Shown: positions 38,615-47,388 of the stretch, piece by piece
Position numbering within the stretch: position 1 is the stretch's first letter
Layout: each line of letters begins with the position of its first letter
Source of the DNA: Acetivibrio mesophilus
GTDB lineage: Bacteria; Bacillota; Clostridia; Acetivibrionales; Acetivibrionaceae
Assembly (NCBI RefSeq): GCF_004102745.1
Contig: NZ_RLII01000006.1
Span: 1 to 64,000, forward strand
Reading direction: 5' to 3'
DNA: 64,000 nucleotides
Notes under the pieces: model-generated
The model's input: only the letters and a program-made list of their open reading frames with translations
Databases searched by the model: none
What the model was told of the DNA's origin: nothing
Position numbers and translations under genes: made by a program

Positions 38615-40024
38615 TCAACTGACTGCTGCTATTTGCTTATCTTTGAGAAACATCTCGCCGACCCTGTATATATCTCCGGCTCCCATGGTAAGTATCAAAT
38701 CCCCTGAGGAAGCATTTTCCTTGAGGTATTCAACAATTCCTTCAAAGTCAGGCAGATATATGGCATCCTGACCGTTTGCCCGTATCTTTTCTGCAAGAGT
38801 GCTTGAATGTATTTCGCCAGTATCTTTTTCCCGGGCAGAGTAAATATCTGCAATAATAACTTTATCCGCGTCTTTGAAGGCTTCTGAGAACTCATCCAAT
38901 AGGAGTTTTGTCCTGGTATAGGTATGGGGCTGAAACACAGTCCAAATCCTCGGATAGTTTCCACCTCTTGCAGCTTTTAGTGTTGCCTTGATTTCCGAAG
39001 GGTGATGAGCATAGTCATCAACAACCTTTATATTGTCTTCGATTCCCTTTAATTCAAAACGTCGATGAATGCCTATATAGCTCTCAAGGCCTTTCTTTAT
39101 ACCTTCAATACTGCATCCTAAGGCATGGCATGCTGCAATTGCTGCAAGGGAGTTGCTGATATTGTGGACGCCCGGAACGTTAAGCTCTATGTGTGTGATT
39201 TTTTCATTGTTTTTAAGTACGGTAAAGGACGCACATCCGTTCTCATTGAAGGAAATATCTTCGGCTCTCCATGTTGCATCCTTTGAATTGAGGCCATAGG
39301 TAATTATGTTGCAATGTACACTTTTAAGAAGGGACGAAATGTTCTCGTCATCAACGCATGCAACTACATAGCCGTTCTCAGGGATAAGATGTATAAACTT
39401 TAAAAATGAGTTTTTAATATGCTCTATATCCTTAAAATAATCAAGGTGGTCGGCTTCAATATTTAGCACAACGGCAAGATAGGGGTGAAATTTAAGAAAG
39501 CTTTCCACATATTCACATGCTTCGGCAACGAAGTAGTCGTTTCCTCCTATGCGTGTATTTCCGCCAATGGCATCCAGCTCTCCGCCTATATGAATAGTAG
39601 GATCTAGAGCCGATTTAAGCATGATCAACGAGATCATGGATGTGGTGGTTGTTTTGCCGTGGGTACCGGATACGGCAATACTGAAAGGATATTTCTTCAT
39701 TATCTCGCCCAACAAGGTTGCCCTTTCTAAAGTGGGGATTCCGAGGTCTCTGGCTTTCATAAGCTCGGGATTGTCACTTTTTACGGCGGCTGTATATACA
39801 ACAAGATCTGCATCGCCAATGTTTTCTTCGCTATGTCCTGTATATATCTTAATTCCTTTATTCTCAAGCTTTGAGGTTATGTTCGAAGATCTCATGTCAG
39901 AGCCGGATACATTAAATCCCAGTTTTAAAAGGATCTCTGCCAGTCCACTCATACTTATTCCGCCTATACCGATAAAATGCACATGTTTAAATTTCTTTGA
40001 ATCCAATATACTTGATTGTTCCAA
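38615..40024 (-). CDS. murC: UDP-N-acetylmuramate--L-alanine ligase
   Basis: Adds L-Ala to UDP-MurNAc, starting the peptide stem. N-terminal Rossmann FIGIGGISMSGLAEILL, ATP loop VSGTHGKTTTTSMISL, middle-domain EADHLDYFKD and C-terminal DDYAHHPSEIKATL. TTG at 40024 is taken as start because AAGGAG (40034-40039, minus strand) gives a 9-base gap; GTG at 40033 would abut it. About 469 residues. Divergent from purR across 355 bases. Confidence 0.96.
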   Translation of the reverse strand: MEQSSILDSKKFKHVHFIGIGGISMSGLAEILLKLGFNVSGSDMRSSNITSKLENKGIKIYTGHSEENIGDADLVVYTAAVKSDNPELMKARDLGIPTLERATLLGEIMKKYPFSIAVSGTHGKTTTTSMISLIMLKSALDPTIHIGGELDAIGGNTRIGGNDYFVAEACEYVESFLKFHPYLAVVLNIEADHLDYFKDIEHIKNSFLKFIHLIPENGYVVACVDDENISSLLKSVHCNIITYGLNSKDATWRAEDISFNENGCASFTVLKNNEKITHIELNVPGVHNISNSLAAIAACHALGCSIEGIKKGLESYIGIHRRFELKGIEDNIKVVDDYAHHPSEIKATLKAARGGNYPRIWTVFQPHTYTRTKLLLDEFSEAFKDADKVIIADIYSAREKDTGEIHSSTLAEKIRANGQDAIYLPDFEGIVEYLKENASSGDLILTMGAGDIYRVGEMFLKDKQIAAVS

Positions 40025-40379
40025 TGCCAACACTCCTTAACTATTAATCTACAGCCAGATAACATCATAATCTATATTTTATTAAATTCCAACACATATT
40101 TTATAGTTTTATATTAATACTAACCAGCTGATATAACAATAAAAATACCCAATTAGTATTATATGAAAATTTTAACACATTTATAAGTGTTTCCGTATAT
40201 TTAATTTTAAAACAATAAAAATGAGTATAGAGCTGAACGATTTAACTAAAAATACTTAAAATATTCGGAAATTTATAGTATAATATACGCAGATTAATTA
40301 AAAGAAAAAGTTGACTTTCTTGGTTAATCCACACATTACTTTTTGAGAAACGTATATAAAATAAGCTTGGAGGGATATG
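40025..40379. other. Divergent AT-rich spacer between murC and purR
   Basis: No gene. A candidate purR promoter is TTAAAA at 40256-40261 with TATAAT at 40279-40284 and a 17-base gap. I found no clear pair of PurBox operators. Confidence 0.45.
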
Positions 40380-41198
40380 ATGGAAAAGTTTCATAGGAAT
40401 GAACGGCTTGCTGTTTTGATGAAGACCCTGTGTGATTCACCGGGGGAAACCTTTACCCTTGGCAGCTTCGCTGATATGTTTGGTTCCGCAAAGTCCACAA
40501 TAAGTGAAGATATAGATATTGTACAGAATTTACTTGAAAAGTTTGATTTGGGGTCAATCGAAAGCATGTCCGGTTCTCTTGGAGGTATAAGATTTGTCCC
40601 AAGCTATAAAAAAGATAAGATAAAATCCATCCTAAACTCCCTGTGCCAAGACTTGTCAAACAGTCAGAGAATTCTTCCGGGCGGGTATCTATATATGCTG
40701 GATATTATTTATGATCCCAAAAAGATATCCGATATTGGTTATATTTTTGCAGGGCATTTTTATAAAAGAGAAATAGATTGTGTCATTACGGTTGAGACAA
40801 AGGGTATTCCCCTTGCCTTTGCCACCGCAAAGCAGTTGGGTGTACCTCTGGTGATAGCAAGACACAACAGTGAAGCCACTGATGGACCGTCGGTAAACAT
40901 AAATTATGTGTCCGGTTCGTCAAAGAAGATTCAGACAATGGTTCTTCCTATGAGGGCTCTCAAGGGCTATTCAAGGCTCCTTTTCATAGATGATTTTATG
41001 AAAGGGGGAGGTACCGCCAAAGGTATAATTGATATGGTAAGAGAGTTTGAGTCTGAGGTTGTTGGGATTGGTGTGGTTATTGAGACCTTGGAGCCGTCTA
41101 AAAAGCTGGTTGACGATTATGTATCCCTATTAACTTTGAACATTGTAAATACAGAGGATAAGATTATAGATTTAAAGCCCAGCAAAGAATGGATATAG
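40380..41198 (+). CDS. purR: Pur operon repressor PurR (PRPP-binding type)
   Basis: Gram-positive purine regulator: an N-terminal winged helix (about 1-75, FADMFGSAKSTISEDIDIV) fused to a phosphoribosyltransferase-like domain that senses PRPP through LFIDDFMKGGGTAKG. The start at 40380 suits GGAGG at 40368-40372. 273 residues. In B. subtilis purR precedes yabJ-spoVG-glmU-prs; here the same series resumes at 52 kb after a 10-kb island. Confidence 0.95.
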   Translation: MEKFHRNERLAVLMKTLCDSPGETFTLGSFADMFGSAKSTISEDIDIVQNLLEKFDLGSIESMSGSLGGIRFVPSYKKDKIKSILNSLCQDLSNSQRILPGGYLYMLDIIYDPKKISDIGYIFAGHFYKREIDCVITVETKGIPLAFATAKQLGVPLVIARHNSEATDGPSVNINYVSGSSKKIQTMVLPMRALKGYSRLLFIDDFMKGGGTAKGIIDMVREFESEVVGIGVVIETLEPSKKLVDDYVSLLTLNIVNTEDKIIDLKPSKEWI

Positions 41199-41227
41199 AA
41201 AAAGCTGATATCTATAAAGTATCGGCT
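41198..41227 (-). terminator. Intrinsic terminator for the LacI gene, possibly bidirectional
   Basis: AGCTGATA at 41203-41210 pairs with TATCGGCT at 41220-41227 (8 pairs, one G-T). Read on the minus strand it is followed by five T. It sits between the purR and lacI-type stop codons. Confidence 0.7.
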
Positions 41228-41228
41228 A

Positions 41229-42215
41229 TTAGACCTTTTTGCAGGAGTCTCCAATCTCTAAAGAAACGTCCAGAATATAGTGTTTTGGTTCATTTGCTGA
41301 ATTAACTATACATTCAAACAGTTTCTGCGCAATAAGATCTATATCCTGTCGGATTGTAGTTATTCTTGGATAGAAGTATTCGGGATTGCAGCCGTCAAAT
41401 CCCACAACAGAAAAATCGTCAGGTACTTTCATTCCTATCTTGTTTGCTCTGGTAATAAATCCTCTTGCAATTTGGTCATTGGCGCATACAATGGCTGTAG
41501 GTCTATTTGCCAATGAGCAAAAATAATCAAAAGCATAAGCACCGGTTTTTGATACTAGTTCTCCATGAAAGATGTATTCAGAATGAACGTTAAGACCTTT
41601 TTCTTCAAGTGCAAAAACGTAAGCTTGCTTTCTTTCTTCACATGACTTGGCAGCAGGGGTATAGCCAGCAAAGGCAATCTGACGATGGTTTAGATTATAT
41701 AAATAATCAACAAGCATTTGAATTCCTTTTGTATTATCACTTTTTACAGAAGAATATTTTTCGGAAATTTGTCGGTCATGAAAAACAAAAGTTTGATTTT
41801 GAAATTTCTCCCAGAACACATTTTTATTGTATCCTTCAGTTAAAACAATTCCTTTAGCTCTTATTCCTTCACAGTATTTTAAATATTCAATTTCTTTTTG
41901 GGAATTGTTTTCCGTATTGCAAATTAAAAGGGTGTATCCATTTTCAAAGGCAATGGTATTCAGAGATTTCACAAGGGAAACGAAAAAAGGGTTGTCCAAA
42001 TCAAAAACAAAGATAGCTATGGATTTGGAGTTTTTTGAATACATACTCTTGGCTGTTATGTTTGGGACATAATTATATTCCTCAATTATTTTGTTGACTC
42101 GATTGCGAACTTCTTCTGATGTTTTAGGTGATCCATTAATAACTCGTGAAACAGTTGCAATCGAAACACCTGCCAGTTGTGCTATTTCCCGTATGCCTAT
42201 ATAATTCTTCTTCAT
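41229..42215 (-). CDS. LacI-family transcriptional regulator of the sugar island
   Basis: Repressor of 328 residues. N-terminal helix-turn-helix IREIAQLAGVSIATVSRVIN (about 7-26) with the hinge YNYVPNITAKSM, followed by a periplasmic-binding-like sensor domain (FDLDNPFFVSLVK, CANDQIARGFI, VVGFDG). Divergent from the glycyl radical enzyme gene. A TGTAAC/GTTACA palindrome and two half sites in the shared spacer are its likely operators. The effector is probably a sugar or sugar phosphate of the pathway it controls. Confidence 0.92.
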   Translation of the reverse strand: MKKNYIGIREIAQLAGVSIATVSRVINGSPKTSEEVRNRVNKIIEEYNYVPNITAKSMYSKNSKSIAIFVFDLDNPFFVSLVKSLNTIAFENGYTLLICNTENNSQKEIEYLKYCEGIRAKGIVLTEGYNKNVFWEKFQNQTFVFHDRQISEKYSSVKSDNTKGIQMLVDYLYNLNHRQIAFAGYTPAAKSCEERKQAYVFALEEKGLNVHSEYIFHGELVSKTGAYAFDYFCSLANRPTAIVCANDQIARGFITRANKIGMKVPDDFSVVGFDGCNPEYFYPRITTIRQDIDLIAQKLFECIVNSANEPKHYILDVSLEIGDSCKKV

Positions 42216-42247
42216 AATATTCCAATCTCCTTAATGGATATTTGCTT

Positions 42248-42483
42248 TGTAACACCCCTTAAGAATATGATATAGTTTTTTTGCGTAAAAATCAACATGT
42301 TTCAATAAAATTTATGTAACGTTACACAAAAACAATCAATTCGACTGATATTCTCGGCTTTGCTATTTGATGAGATACAATAGTGCTTGCGGACAGGAAT
42401 GATAATCCATAAAAAAAGCCACGAAAAAAGGATTGACATAAAATATGTTTATGGTAAAATAGAATTAAGGAAACTTGTTACAC
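42248..42483. promoter_or_regulatory. Putative LacI-type operators in the divergent spacer
   Basis: A perfect 12-bp palindrome with central CG, TGTAACGTTACA, is at 42315-42326. Half sites TGTAAC (42248-42253) and GTTACAC (42477-42483) flank it. The last lies just downstream of the -10 box of the glycyl radical enzyme promoter, a typical repressor position. Confidence 0.6.
42433..42460 (+). promoter_or_regulatory. Sigma-A-type promoter of the glycyl radical operon
   Basis: TTGACA at 42433-42438, 16 bases, TAAAAT at 42455-42460. The start codon is 43 bases downstream. Confidence 0.65.
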
Positions 42484-42502
42484 GAATAGAGGGGTGTTGA
42501 AT

Positions 42503-44914
42503 ATGAATGAGAGAATAGTAAGGTTAAGACAAAGGCTATTTGATCAGACACCAAAGGTATGCTCTGAACGATGTAAAATTTTCACTGAATCAGTAAAAAA
42601 TGATGCGGGTTTACCAATTGCAATTCAACGTGCTAATGGATTCTATAACGTTTTAGACAAGATGACGGTTTGGGTCAAAGACGATGAGTTAATTGTTGGA
42701 AATCAGGCAAAGTGGCCAAAGGCCTCTCCTATCTATCCTGAATACTCTAATGAGTGGATTGTCGAAGAATTAAATGGCAACCCTTATGAGTGGGATAAGA
42801 GACCGGGTGACAAGTTTTATGCTGACGATGACGTTAAGAAGGATTTGCTTGAGTGCATAGAGTACTGGAAAGACAAGACCCTTTACGAGAGTTTGAGGAA
42901 AACTCTGCCTGATGAAATAAATAAGGCATGGGATGCAGGGGTTATTGACGATACATGGGTAAGTGCTGCTGGGCTTGGAAATGTGATTCCTGATTACAGA
43001 CTCGTTATTACAAAAGGTTTGAGAGATGTTATTGATAGAATTAAAAAGAGAATGAGTGAGCTTGATTTAAAAGAGCCTGGCAATGTTAAAAAGAAGTTTT
43101 TTCTTGATGCAGCATTAAAGAGCAATATGGCTGTAGTAAATTTTGCCAATAGGATTGCAGATGAGTGTGAAAAAGAAGCTCAAAAATGTAATGATGAAAA
43201 ACGTAAATCTGAGCTTTTAAACCTTAGCGAAATTTGCAGAAATGTGCCGCTCAATCCCGCAAGAACTTTTCATGAGGCAGTCCAGTCTATATATTTTATA
43301 TTGTTGGCAGTTCATCTCGAATCTAATGGACATGCTATTTCTCTTGGTAGATTTGATCAGTATGTATATCCGTTTTATAATAAAGATATTGAAGAGGGTA
43401 GAATTACAAGGGAAGAAGCTCTTGAGATCATTGAATGTTTCTTTATTAAATGTAATGAACTCAACAAACTGCGTTCGTGGCCCGATACAGAATTCTTCCT
43501 GGGTTATCAGATGTTTATCAACCTAGCGATTGGTGGACAGACAAGGGATGGCGAAGATGCAGTAAATGAGGTATCCCATCTTTGTATTGAGGCCTGTAAA
43601 GAATTAAAACTGGTAACTCCATCAATTTCTGTTAAATGGTTTGAAAAGACCGATGACGATTTCATGCTCAAAGCTTTAGAGGCCGCACTTGTTCACCAGG
43701 GAGGCATGCCGGCTTTTTATAATGACCTTGCGTTCATAAGAACACTAAGAGATATGGGGATTGCCGAAGAGGATTTGGTTGAGTGGGCTCCGGATGGATG
43801 TATCGAAGCCTCAATTCCAGGGAAATGGGATTTTGCTGCAAAAGGTCCGTGGCTAAGTGTTGAAAAAGTGTTGGATATCACTTTGAACAATGGATATGAC
43901 CTTAATACAGGTATACTGTTTAAAAAGACGAGCAAAAACATAGAAGATTGTACAAGTATAGAAGAAATCTATAAAGAGTATACAGATATGCTTACATACT
44001 TTATGGATTTGCAGGTTATAACTGAACATATTAATGATTACTTCCATTGCCTTTACGATATTAATGCATTCAGATCATCTCTTGTGGAGGATTGTATCGG
44101 AAGATGTCTTGACTTGGTAGAAGGTGGTTCGGTATATTCTGCTGATGGTGGTCCGACCGCGGGAACAATCAGCGCAGGAGATGCGATGGCGGCTCTAGAC
44201 TATATTGTGTTTGACAAAAAATTATTGACTTTAGAACAGGTTTTGCATGCTTGCAGAACAAACTATGAAGATATGACGACGACACCCACGGGCCCTGAAA
44301 TTAGAGCCATAATGCTGAACAAAGCCCCCAAGTTTGGAAACGACGATGACAGGGTAGATAAATGGGTTGTTGCTATTGAAGATTTTATAGGCTCCAGATA
44401 TCGCCATGAGTATAAGAGTTCGAAATATGGCAAAGGTCCTATACCTTGCTGTTATTCATACAGCCAGAGTCCCGTTACAGGAAATATAGCCTTTGGACGT
44501 TCGGTATGCGCTACACCTGATGGCAGAAAGAAAGGAGAACCTGTTAATAATGGTATCTCTCCTGCCAACGGCTCTGAGAAAAATGGTGCCACTGCTGTTT
44601 GCAATTCTATTGCAAAGCTACCGAGTATTTGGTTCCAAAAGGGCGCTATTTTCAACATGAGATTAACAAAGAATGCGGTTTCGACAGTTGAACAGCGTAA
44701 ACGCGTCGTAGCAATGATCAAAGTATTATTTAGCCAGTATGCACAACAGATCCAATTCAATGTAGTGGATAGCAAAACTTATAAGGACGCTATGGAGCAT
44801 CCTGAAAAATATAAGGACTTAATGGTTAGAGTATCTGGATACAGTGCACTATTTACAGCCCTTGCTCCTGAATGTCAAATGGATGTAATTAATCGGGCAG
44901 AGATTGATGTATAG
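42503..44914 (+). CDS. Glycyl radical enzyme, dehydratase/lyase group, substrate uncertain
   Basis: 803-residue oxygen-sensitive enzyme. The glycyl radical loop RVSGYSA places the radical on Gly779. The thiyl Cys433 and Glu435 are in DGCIEAS, the C-x-E pattern of eliminating enzymes rather than the CC of pyruvate formate-lyase. Compared from memory with Clostridium butyricum glycerol dehydratase, three substrate contacts differ: His164 is Asn160, Ser282 is Ala278 (GHAIS), and Asp447 is Lys447, while His281 is kept as His277. The ATG at 42503 is used because AGAGGGG lies at 42488-42494. An activase follows; sugar kinase, importer and aldolase genes are in the same operon. A propanediol-type dehydratase is possible, but the pocket argues for a different, perhaps anionic, substrate. 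Confidence 0.85.
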   Translation: MNERIVRLRQRLFDQTPKVCSERCKIFTESVKNDAGLPIAIQRANGFYNVLDKMTVWVKDDELIVGNQAKWPKASPIYPEYSNEWIVEELNGNPYEWDKRPGDKFYADDDVKKDLLECIEYWKDKTLYESLRKTLPDEINKAWDAGVIDDTWVSAAGLGNVIPDYRLVITKGLRDVIDRIKKRMSELDLKEPGNVKKKFFLDAALKSNMAVVNFANRIADECEKEAQKCNDEKRKSELLNLSEICRNVPLNPARTFHEAVQSIYFILLAVHLESNGHAISLGRFDQYVYPFYNKDIEEGRITREEALEIIECFFIKCNELNKLRSWPDTEFFLGYQMFINLAIGGQTRDGEDAVNEVSHLCIEACKELKLVTPSISVKWFEKTDDDFMLKALEAALVHQGGMPAFYNDLAFIRTLRDMGIAEEDLVEWAPDGCIEASIPGKWDFAAKGPWLSVEKVLDITLNNGYDLNTGILFKKTSKNIEDCTSIEEIYKEYTDMLTYFMDLQVITEHINDYFHCLYDINAFRSSLVEDCIGRCLDLVEGGSVYSADGGPTAGTISAGDAMAALDYIVFDKKLLTLEQVLHACRTNYEDMTTTPTGPEIRAIMLNKAPKFGNDDDRVDKWVVAIEDFIGSRYRHEYKSSKYGKGPIPCCYSYSQSPVTGNIAFGRSVCATPDGRKKGEPVNNGISPANGSEKNGATAVCNSIAKLPSIWFQKGAIFNMRLTKNAVSTVEQRKRVVAMIKVLFSQYAQQIQFNVVDSKTYKDAMEHPEKYKDLMVRVSGYSALFTALAPECQMDVINRAEIDV

Positions 44915-44974
44915 AATTATTCAGTTTGTAGATGTTACTAAAATAATCCTAGTATTCAAAAGTAGGGATAGAAA

Positions 44975-45886
44975 ATGAAGATAGATAGGGCCACTGTATT
45001 CGAAATTGAACGCTATGGAATTGAAGATGGACCAGGTATAAGAACAGTTGTGTTTTTAAAGGGCTGTGCTTTAAGGTGTAAATGGTGCGCCAACCCTGAA
45101 TCACAGCTCTTTGAAAAACAGATTATGTTTAAAAGCAATTTATGCAAAAACTGCCGGAAGTGCTTGGAAGTTTGTCCGCGAAAATGCATAGAGGATATGG
45201 AAGGGTACGGTTATATCACTACCGGAAAGGAATGCAACCAGTGCGGAGCTTGTGTTGATAATTGCTACGTAAACGCGCGAAGTATTGTGGGAATTGATTA
45301 TACTGTGGACGAAGTAATAAAAGAAGTCCTGAAGGATGAGCAATATTACAAAATGTCAGGCGGAGGCGTAACTTTCAGTGGCGGGGAACCTTTTTTTCAC
45401 TACGAGTTTATTAATGAATGTGCGTCGGAGCTAAAAAAATACGGAATATCTATACTGATTGAAACCTGTGGGCATGTTCCGTTAAAGAATATTCAAGTAT
45501 GTTCAGAGAATATAGATTATATATTCTTTGACATAAAGCATATGGACACAAATAAACATAAAACATTAACGGGGGTGGGAAATGAGCTGATTCTAGAAAA
45601 CCTCTTATGGTTGAATAGCAATTTTATGGGTGAGCTGTCGGTAAGATACCCATACATTCCTGGATGCAATGACGATAGGCAAGATATCGAAACTTTTCTT
45701 GACTATATCAGCAAACTTAAAAATGTAAAGCAAGTCTACTTTTTACCCTATCACAAGTTGGGCATTTCAAAATACCAGGGTCTTGGCAGAAAATATGAAA
45801 TGCCGGACATGAGTTCTTTGAAATTTACTGAAATCCAATTTCTGAAAGATTATGAAAAAAAGTATAATGTAGCAATAAAAGTCTAA
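44975..45886 (+). CDS. Glycyl radical enzyme activating enzyme (radical SAM)
   Basis: Abstracts hydrogen from Gly779 of the upstream enzyme using SAM and a [4Fe-4S] cluster. The radical SAM cluster motif is C31-x3-C35-x2-C38 (CALRCKWC). It is followed by a ferredoxin-like insert with two further cluster motifs, CKNCRKCLEVC (57-67) and CNQCGACVDNC, which is typical of activases for dehydratase-type glycyl radical enzymes. SGGGVTFSGGEP is the SAM-binding glycine motif. 303 residues. Starts 60 bases after the enzyme gene. Confidence 0.94.
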   Translation: MKIDRATVFEIERYGIEDGPGIRTVVFLKGCALRCKWCANPESQLFEKQIMFKSNLCKNCRKCLEVCPRKCIEDMEGYGYITTGKECNQCGACVDNCYVNARSIVGIDYTVDEVIKEVLKDEQYYKMSGGGVTFSGGEPFFHYEFINECASELKKYGISILIETCGHVPLKNIQVCSENIDYIFFDIKHMDTNKHKTLTGVGNELILENLLWLNSNFMGELSVRYPYIPGCNDDRQDIETFLDYISKLKNVKQVYFLPYHKLGISKYQGLGRKYEMPDMSSLKFTEIQFLKDYEKKYNVAIKV

Positions 45887-45904
45887 CGAAGGGAACGGTT
45901 CAAT

Positions 45905-47374
45905 ATGGTAAATAAAAATATCGTTGGCCTGGATTGCGGAAATTCTTCGTTCAGAGTTTTGCTTGGTAAATACGATGGAGAAACAATAAAAACAGAGGTT
46001 ATCGATCAAATTCAAAATGATATGATAAGGATTGGTGACTATTTCTACTGGGATATTTTGAAAATATTTGAAGGATTTAAAGTATCTTTGAAAAAAATAG
46101 CTCGTCAAGTAGATACCATTGACTCTATCGGAATTTGTACTTGGGGTGTCGATTTTGCTCTGTTTGACAAATCCGGAAATATGATTGGCAATCCGCTTTC
46201 CTATAGAAATGATATGGGTGAAATTTATTTAAATAAGTTTACCGAAGAGCAGAAGAAAGAAATGTTTCAAAAAACGGGTATTATATGTGACAAGATCAAT
46301 TCAATTTATCGTTTAATGGCGCTAAAGGATATTATGCCCGACGTTTATTCAATTGCAGATAAGGTATTGATGGTACCCGACATATTGAATTATTTTATGA
46401 CAGGAGTTATGATGAATGAACCTAGTGAGTTGAGTACTACCCAACTTATGAGTTCAAGGACGAGAAAAATATGCCCGGACATTTGCAGGGAATTTGGGAT
46501 TTCTGAAACGCTATTTTGCGAAATAGGCGAACACGGAAAGCAGATAGGTTTGGTGCAGAAAAATATATTAGAGGAAATAGGCGTAAATTATGATATTCCG
46601 GTAATATGTGTTCCATCTCATGATACTGCGTCTGCAATTCTGGCTATTCCGACCCAGGAAAATGACTTTGCTTTCATCAGCTCGGGAACATGGTCTCTTA
46701 TAGGGACAGAAGTTGAAGAACCGATTATAAATGACATTGTTTTGGAATCATCATTAACAAATGAGATAGGCGCTTTTAATAAAATCACTCTTTTGAAAAA
46801 CAGCGCTGGGATGTTCATTATTCAGAGAATAAAAAAAGAGTTTGATTCAGTAATGAATAGGACAAGTACTTGGGACGAACTTGATGAGCTTGCCGAGCAG
46901 TACGACGGCCAAACACCTCTTTTCAATATTAACAATTCAAGATTTTTTAATCCTTTCAAAATGAGCGAAGAAATATGGAATTATCTCTTAGAGACGGGTC
47001 AGGTACAGGGAGAACTAAATTGGGGAGCAATCATTAAGGCTGTTCACGAGTCTATGGCTTGCTGCTACGCTGTAACCGTAGAACAGCTTGAAAAGACAGT
47101 GTCAAAGCACTTTGACAGTATTTATATCGTTGGCGGCGGTTCTAAAAATATTATGGTAAACAAACTTACAGCTAAACGCACCGGCAAAAAGGTCATCGCT
47201 TGCAGCAAGGAAAGCACAGCCTTAGGAAACATTGCAGCACAACTTAAAGCCTTCGATGAGAGTTTGGATTACAGAAAGATTAGGGAAGTTATAGCTAATT
47301 CTATTTCCTTAAAGGAATATGTAGAAGCAAAAGACGGAACGGAAACTGTTGAACGTTACAGGAAAATGCCATAG
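45905..47374 (+). CDS. FGGY sugar kinase, closest to rhamnulokinase
   Basis: Phosphorylates a ketose using ATP. VGLDCGNSSFRVLLGKYDG at the N-terminus is the ATP phosphate loop. CTWGVDFALFD, GNPLSYRND and the STTQLM segment are typical of RhaB rather than of glycerol or xylulose kinases. HDTASAILAIP and SSGTWSLIG lie around the catalytic centre, and GGGSKNIMVNKL binds ATP. 489 residues equals RhaB length. 18 bases after the activase. Substrate is probably L-rhamnulose, L-fuculose or a related 6-deoxy or pentulose sugar; the exact sugar is not shown by sequence. Confidence 0.85.
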   Translation: MVNKNIVGLDCGNSSFRVLLGKYDGETIKTEVIDQIQNDMIRIGDYFYWDILKIFEGFKVSLKKIARQVDTIDSIGICTWGVDFALFDKSGNMIGNPLSYRNDMGEIYLNKFTEEQKKEMFQKTGIICDKINSIYRLMALKDIMPDVYSIADKVLMVPDILNYFMTGVMMNEPSELSTTQLMSSRTRKICPDICREFGISETLFCEIGEHGKQIGLVQKNILEEIGVNYDIPVICVPSHDTASAILAIPTQENDFAFISSGTWSLIGTEVEEPIINDIVLESSLTNEIGAFNKITLLKNSAGMFIIQRIKKEFDSVMNRTSTWDELDELAEQYDGQTPLFNINNSRFFNPFKMSEEIWNYLLETGQVQGELNWGAIIKAVHESMACCYAVTVEQLEKTVSKHFDSIYIVGGGSKNIMVNKLTAKRTGKKVIACSKESTALGNIAAQLKAFDESLDYRKIREVIANSISLKEYVEAKDGTETVERYRKMP

Positions 47375-47388
47375 AGAGGGTGAGGCGA

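Noticed and set aside
39621-40040. Plus-strand 139-codon frame opposite murC
   Set aside because: It is the complement of well-conserved murC sequence and has no independent signals.
42503-44914. Calling the glycyl radical enzyme pyruvate formate-lyase or glycerol dehydratase
   Set aside because: It has a single active-site Cys in GCIE, not CC, and it lacks the glycerol-contact residues described above.
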